Assembly (NCBI RefSeq): GCF_003865365.1
Contig: NZ_RQVR01000006.1
Span: 62,001-126,000, forward strand
Direction: 5' to 3'
DNA: 64,000 bases
DNA from: Flavobacterium macacae
GTDB taxonomy: Bacteria; Bacteroidota; Bacteroidia; Flavobacteriales; Flavobacteriaceae
Shown: one piece after another, positions 60,285 through 64,000 of the stretch
How positions within the stretch are numbered: the first letter of the stretch is position 1
How the letters are laid out: each line of letters begins with the position of its first letter
Made by a program: the position numbers and the translations under genes
The notes under the pieces: model-generated
Databases searched by the model: none
The model's input: the letters and a program-made list of their open reading frames with translations, nothing else
Told to the model about the DNA's origin: nothing

Positions 60285-61286
60285 TTATCCTCTTCTTCCA
60301 CCACCGCCGGATCTTCCACCGCCGCCAGACGAACCTCCTGATCTTCCGCCACCAGATGAACTTGGAGCGCTATAAGATCTTGAAGGAGTTACACTTTGAT
60401 TTCTAGAGCTATTGCTTCTTGCGGGAGTGCTATAGTTGTTATTACGAGTATTTCTAGTGGTATTGTAATTTGAATTGTTTCTAGTTGTGTTGTTATTGCT
60501 ATTTCTAGTTGTATTGTAACTGTTGTTTCTAGTAGCGTTATTTCTTGATGAATTATAAGCTCTGTTTACATTTCTAGTTGAGTAGGTAGTATTTGAACTT
60601 CTTCTTCCTGAATTATATGCTTCTCTATTTCTAGAATTTGTACCATTTAAAACCCTGCCAAAATTATTTCTTCCGGCAATGTTATTATTTGCATAGCTTC
60701 CTCTTCTTCCGTTAGCATAATAATTTCTTCCTCCATAATAATTATTGTAGTACCCGTTTCCATACCAATTATTCCAGCCTCCATAACCCCAGCCTCCGCC
60801 GTAACCGTAACCCCATCCTCCATAAAAAGGACTATTCCAGCCCCAGCCACCGTAACCGCCCCAGCCACCATACCAACTGTTCCAGCCTAATCCCCATCCC
60901 CAGCCTAAACCAGGTCCGTACCAATTGTTATAACCCCATCCGTTGTCATAATAATTTATTGTTACGCCTTCAGGGTTGCTTCCCCAGCCGGCATAACCCG
61001 TTTCGGTTACATAAACTGTATCTTTATCTCGTCCGTTGTAAAGAGGGGAACTATAGTTTTCAGAATCAATAAAAAATTCAGGATCTTCTTGAAGTGATGC
61101 AAAGTATCCCGTATTTTGAGTATTAGTTTGTTCAGTTGCGTTATTTCTTCTTTGAGGCTCACCATAAATGCCATCTGAATCGTATGAAGAACTTTGATAT
61201 GACGAACATGACGTCATAAAAATTGCGAGCAATCCAAATAGGGAATAATTGGATGCTTTTTTGGTGGAAAAGTAATTAGTTTTCAT
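60285..61286 (-). CDS. Gly/Trp/Tyr/Asn-rich repetitive lipoprotein
   Basis: A 333-residue lipoprotein (signal ending FMTSC, Cys at about 27). Residues about 95-195 are an aromatic low-complexity region of GWG, GYG, NWYG and NNYYGG repeats. Residues 195-300 are Asn/Thr/Arg/Ser-rich (TRNNN-type repeats), and the C-terminus is Gly/Arg-rich (RSGGSSGGGGRSGGGG). The composition suggests a disordered, possibly adhesive or matrix-like surface protein. It is divergent from proS and has its own TATTTTTG promoter element. I know similar proteins in Flavobacteria but no function. Confidence 0.8.
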   Translation of the reverse strand: MKTNYFSTKKASNYSLFGLLAIFMTSCSSYQSSSYDSDGIYGEPQRRNNATEQTNTQNTGYFASLQEDPEFFIDSENYSSPLYNGRDKDTVYVTETGYAGWGSNPEGVTINYYDNGWGYNNWYGPGLGWGWGLGWNSWYGGWGGYGGWGWNSPFYGGWGYGYGGGWGYGGWNNWYGNGYYNNYYGGRNYYANGRRGSYANNNIAGRNNFGRVLNGTNSRNREAYNSGRRSSNTTYSTRNVNRAYNSSRNNATRNNSYNTTRNSNNNTTRNNSNYNTTRNTRNNNYSTPARSNSSRNQSVTPSRSYSAPSSSGGGRSGGSSGGGGRSGGGGRRG

Positions 61287-61316
61287 ATCTAGAGCAATTT
61301 AAATTGTTGGACAATA

Positions 61317-61324
61317 CAAAAATA
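61317..61324 (-). promoter_or_regulatory. -7 promoter element TATTTTTG of the Gly/Trp/Tyr-rich lipoprotein gene
   Basis: Exact TAnnTTTG match on the minus strand, 30 bases before the start codon. Confidence 0.6.
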
Positions 61325-61388
61325 GTTAGTTTTGCTGAAACTATTTAGTTAAATTAAGTTAAACAATATTTGTGCCAAACTATTCAAT

Positions 61389-62867
61389 ATGAGTAAGAAC
61401 CTAACAAAAAGATCAGAAGATTATTCCAAGTGGTATAATGAGCTGGTAGTGAAAGCAGACTTAGCCGAAAATTCAGGGGTTAGAGGCTGTATGGTCATCA
61501 AGCCTTACGGTTATGCGATATGGGAAAAAATGCAAGCGGAGCTTGACAGAATGTTCAAAGAAACCGGACATCAAAACGCTTATTTTCCGCTATTTGTGCC
61601 CAAAAGTATGTTTGAGGCAGAAGAGAAAAATGCAGAAGGTTTTGCAAAAGAATGTGCTATCGTTACACACTATAGATTAAAAAATGACCCAGACAAACCA
61701 GGAAAATTAATGGTAGATCCAAATGCCAAGCTGGAAGAAGAACTTATCGTTCGTCCGACAAGTGAAGCTATTATTTGGCCAACTTATAAAGGTTGGATCC
61801 AGTCTTACAGAGATCTGCCGTTACTTATTAATCAATGGGCCAACGTGGTTCGCTGGGAAATGAGAACCCGTTTGTTTTTAAGGACAGCCGAGTTTTTATG
61901 GCAAGAAGGGCACACGGCTCACGCCACAAAAGTGGAGGCTATTGCAGAATCAGAACAAATGATTAATGTGTATGCTGATTTTGCTGAAAATTTCATGGCT
62001 ATTCCGGTTGTGAAAGGATTTAAGACAGAAACAGAACGTTTTGCTGGAGCTGTGGAGACGTATTGTATTGAAGCATTAATGCAAGACGGAAAAGCGCTTC
62101 AAGCAGGAACATCGCATTTCTTGGGACAGAATTTTGCAAAAGCGTTTGATGTGAAATTTGCAAACGCAGAAGGAAAGCAAGAATATGTTTGGGGGACTTC
62201 TTGGGGCGTTTCAACGCGCTTGATGGGTGCTTTGATCATGACGCATTCTGATGATAACGGATTGGTCTTGCCTCCAAATTTAGCGCCGATTCAAATTGTA
62301 ATTGTTCCTATATATAAATCAGACGAAGAATTTGCTGCAATTTCTGAAGTAGCAAATACTTTAGTAGCTCAATTCAAAAAATTGAAAATTTCGGTTAAGT
62401 TCGATAATAGAACAACTCAAAAGCCAGGATTTAAATTTGCAGAATGGGAATTAAAAGGAGTTCCGGTGAGAATTGCGGTTGGTCCAAAAGATCTGGAAAA
62501 TGGAACTTTTGAAGTTGCCAGAAGAGATACGTTGTCAAAAGAAGTCGTTTTAAAAGACGAAATTGTAAATTATGTGGGTGATTTATTAGAAAAAATCCAA
62601 GAAGATTTGTTTAATAAGGCCCTAGATTATAGAAATTCTCATATTACAGAAGTTGTTGATTTTGAAGAATTTAAAGAAGTGCTTGAAAACAAAACTGGCT
62701 TTGTATCAGCACATTGGGATGGAACCGCGGAAACCGAAGAAAAAATAAAAGATTTGACAAAAGCAACAATTAGATGTATTCCTTTGGATCGAGTAGAAGA
62801 GGCGGGAACCTGCGTCCTTACTGGGAAACCATCCTCTGGAAGAGTGCTTTTTGCCAAGGCATACTAA
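61389..62867 (+). CDS. proS: Proline--tRNA ligase
   Basis: A 492-residue class II aminoacyl-tRNA synthetase of the short eukaryote/archaea-like type, without the bacterial editing insertion. Class II motifs: motif 1 [19 protein letters not shown], motif 2 [36 protein letters not shown] and motif 3 near [16 protein letters not shown]. The anticodon-binding domain follows ([13 protein letters not shown]) and the C-terminal [19 protein letters not shown] ends with the conserved Tyr. It charges tRNA-Pro. Confidence 0.96.
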   Translation: MSKNLTKRSEDYSKWYNELVVKADLAENSGVRGCMVIKPYGYAIWEKMQAELDRMFKETGHQNAYFPLFVPKSMFEAEEKNAEGFAKECAIVTHYRLKNDPDKPGKLMVDPNAKLEEELIVRPTSEAIIWPTYKGWIQSYRDLPLLINQWANVVRWEMRTRLFLRTAEFLWQEGHTAHATKVEAIAESEQMINVYADFAENFMAIPVVKGFKTETERFAGAVETYCIEALMQDGKALQAGTSHFLGQNFAKAFDVKFANAEGKQEYVWGTSWGVSTRLMGALIMTHSDDNGLVLPPNLAPIQIVIVPIYKSDEEFAAISEVANTLVAQFKKLKISVKFDNRTTQKPGFKFAEWELKGVPVRIAVGPKDLENGTFEVARRDTLSKEVVLKDEIVNYVGDLLEKIQEDLFNKALDYRNSHITEVVDFEEFKEVLENKTGFVSAHWDGTAETEEKIKDLTKATIRCIPLDRVEEAGTCVLTGKPSSGRVLFAKAY

Positions 62868-62927
62868 AGAAAATAAAAAAAAATTAAATTTTTTTGAAGT
62901 AGCTATTGCACAAATAAAAAATAGTTG

Positions 62928-62935
62928 TATTTTTG
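62928..62935 (+). promoter_or_regulatory. Promoter TTG-N19-TATTTTTG of the tRNA-Glu pair
   Basis: TAnnTTTG element with TTG at 62906-62908, 21 bases before the first tRNA. Confidence 0.7.
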
Positions 62936-62955
62936 CCACCGCAATAGAGAAGCAA

Positions 62956-63027
62956 GGCCCGTTCGTCTATCGGTTAGGACGCATGGTTTTCATCCATGTA
63001 AGAGCGGTTCGATTCCGCTACGGGCTA
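62956..63027 (+). tRNA. tRNA-Glu (TTC)
   Basis: GGCCCGT pairs with ACGGGCT (closing G-U pair). The D-arm is CGTCTATCGGTTAGGACG and the anticodon stem-loop is CATGG-TTTTCAT-CCATG with anticodon TTC. The T-arm GCGGTTCGATTCCGC holds the GTTCGA motif. CCA is not encoded. It is followed by a T-run. Confidence 0.97.
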
Positions 63028-63075
63028 CTACTTTTTTTTGATGCAACAGTTCTCCTTAACTATAAAAAGGAAAAT

Positions 63076-63147
63076 GGCCCGTTCGTCTATCGGTTAGGAC
63101 GCATGGTTTTCATCCATGTAAGAGCGGTTCGATTCCGCTACGGGCTA
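63076..63147 (+). tRNA. tRNA-Glu (TTC), second identical copy
   Basis: Identical over all 72 bases and the next three (CTA) to the copy at 62956-63027; spacer of 48 bases. Same promoter presumably serves both. Confidence 0.97.
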
Positions 63148-63299
63148 CTAAATTAGTTGTAAATTAGTTTTATAAAATAAAGGCTGGTGTCTCTGTTTTT
63201 ATTTTATTAGTTAAAACCAAAGTGATTTTTTAAAATTGTGGGAGGTTTTTCTTTTTTAACTAGTATTTATAATAATTACATCTAAAATTAAAAAACAAA

Positions 63300-63551
63300 A
63301 TGGCAAATCATAAATCAGCCCTTAAAAGAATCAGAAGTAACGAAAAGAAAAGAGTATTAAATAAATACCAACACAAAACTACTCGTAATGCAATTAAAGC
63401 TTTGCGTTTAGCTACAGATAAATCAGAAGCTTCTGCAAAATTATCTACAGTTATTTCAATGATTGACAAATTAGCTAAGAAAAACATTATCCATGATAAT
63501 AAAGCTTCTAATTTAAAATCTAAATTGACTAAGCACGTTTCAGCTCTATAA
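63300..63551 (+). CDS. rpsT: 30S ribosomal protein S20
   Basis: An 83-residue bS20: MANHKSALKRIRSNEKKRVLNKYQHKTTRNAIKAL, a helical basic protein binding 16S rRNA. The A-rich start context (AATTAAAAAACAAA before ATG) is typical of this lineage. It is monocistronic with a strong terminator after the stop. Confidence 0.97.
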   Translation: MANHKSALKRIRSNEKKRVLNKYQHKTTRNAIKALRLATDKSEASAKLSTVISMIDKLAKKNIIHDNKASNLKSKLTKHVSAL

Positions 63552-63576
63552 TTAGAATTGAAAATTGAAAAAATAT

Positions 63577-63603
63577 AAAGTCCTCATTTGAGGACTTTTT
63601 TTT
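63577..63603 (+). terminator. Intrinsic terminator of rpsT
   Basis: AAAGTCCTCA/TGAGGACTTT stem with eight Ts. Confidence 0.93.
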
Positions 63604-63638
63604 GGTTAAAACTTTTTTAAACGATAGTTTTAAAGCAT

Positions 63639-63666
63639 AAAAAAGCTCTCAGTTTTGAGAGCTTTT
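63639..63666 (-). terminator. Intrinsic terminator of the response regulator gene
   Basis: AAAAAGCTCTCA/TGAGAGCTTTTT stem, active on the minus strand. Confidence 0.88.
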
Positions 63667-63672
63667 TGCGTT

Positions 63673-64000
63673 TTATAATCTTTCTTTTAATCCTTCGAGC
63701 ATTTCTTTTGTTATCGGTTTTGACATAAAATCAATGACCATTGGATACTTTTTTGAGTTTTCAATATCGTTAGGGTCAATAGTAGAAGATAATACGATGA
63801 CCTTCGTTTTTGTATTAAATGGTGCGTATTGGTCCTTGGTAAAATTATCTAAGAATTCCCAGCCACCCATAATAGGCATGTTGAGGTCTAAAAAAACAAG
63901 TTCAGGGCAGCAACAGTCATTATTGATTTTTAAATTATCATAATATTCTAAGGCTTCCTGGCCGTTTTTAGCCGTAATTATTTCTTCTGTAAAAGAAGAT
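63673..64000 (-). CDS. CheY-like response regulator receiver (cut by window edge)
   Basis: The frame is open to base 64000, so the N-terminus lies outside; about 108 residues are visible. They cover most of a receiver domain: ITAKNGQEALEYYDNL, the phospho-acceptor Asp in LVFLDLNMPIMGGWEF, the Thr/Ser position in KVIVLSSTIDPND and the Lys in FMSKPITKEML. The protein ends shortly after, so it is a single-domain regulator without a DNA-binding output. Starting translation at the internal Met of LNMP (63879) would break the fold and is wrong. Confidence 0.92.
   Translation of the reverse strand, partial: SSFTEEIITAKNGQEALEYYDNLKINNDCCCPELVFLDLNMPIMGGWEFLDNFTKDQYAPFNTKTKVIVLSSTIDPNDIENSKKYPMVIDFMSKPITKEMLEGLKERL

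Noticed and set aside
60647..60871. Frames opposite or inside the repetitive lipoprotein gene
   Set aside because: Met/Glu/Ile-rich products are shadows of the GWG/NYY repeats in another frame.
63673..63879. A 68-residue protein starting at the Met within LDLNMP
   Set aside because: The frame is open to the window edge and the upstream residues are clearly the first half of a receiver domain.
1..64000. CRISPR arrays, prophage, insertion sequences, rRNA genes or biosynthetic clusters
   Set aside because: No regularly spaced repeats, transposase, phage structural genes, rRNA sequence or multi-enzyme cluster were found; the window is core chromosome.

Overview
The window is an ordinary chromosomal stretch of a low-GC member of the Bacteroidota, almost certainly a Flavobacterium or close relative. 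Evidence includes the Bacteroidota-type -7 promoter element TAnnTTTG in front of many genes, A-rich rather than Shine-Dalgarno-like start contexts, bacillithiol synthesis (bshC), a PPK2-type polyphosphate kinase, and lineage-restricted families (DUF2795, DUF4295, a 36-residue Lys-rich protein). No prophage, CRISPR array, transposase or secondary-metabolite cluster is visible.

Layout. 1-8 kb: end of an ABC-F ATPase, an uncharacterised protein, PPK2, an outer-membrane barrel, a MATE exporter, MeaB, and an Rrf2 regulator with its NAD(P)-binding partner. 8-15 kb: transporters (Bcr/CflA-type MFS, AEC, Fsr-like MFS, CPA1 antiporter), DoxX and a GlcD-type flavoprotein. 15-25 kb: small envelope proteins, an amidase, an SF1 helicase, secA, a cobalamin adenosyltransferase and a LolD/MacB-type ATPase. 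25-36 kb: a PiT phosphate transporter, a methyltransferase, an atypical SDR, an MpaB-like oxygenase, an ABC-F protein and a glycosyltransferase. 36-45 kb: E2 acyltransferase, DUF389, a DEDDh exonuclease, FAH, Hpt, CinA, the rpmB-rpmG-DUF4295 ribosomal operon and ftsY. 45-54 kb: a very AT-rich, apparently frameshifted secreted protein, a DciA-like protein, ndk, bshC and a cobalamin-type radical SAM protein. 54-64 kb: rimO, an M23 peptidase, a fabH-thioesterase pair behind a cobalamin riboswitch, FadL, a Gly/Trp/Tyr/Asn-rich lipoprotein, proS, two identical tRNA-Glu genes, rpsT and a partial response regulator.

Two observations stand out. First, at least seven intergenic copies of a hairpin repeat share two arms (CCCCGATTG and GAAAGCGGGA) around a stem whose sequence changes from copy to copy while staying self-complementary. 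Several copies end in AGAAGCC/GGCTTCT inverted repeats and carry a second small hairpin, which looks like a REP/MITE-type or structured-RNA family. Second, a well-formed cobalamin riboswitch with its own promoter leads into fabH and a thioesterase, with a 28-codon ORF just after the aptamer. The window also holds MeaB, a cobalamin adenosyltransferase and a B12-type radical SAM protein, so cobalamin is a recurring theme. Several start codons were moved downstream because the longest reading frame begins inside or upstream of the -7 promoter element.
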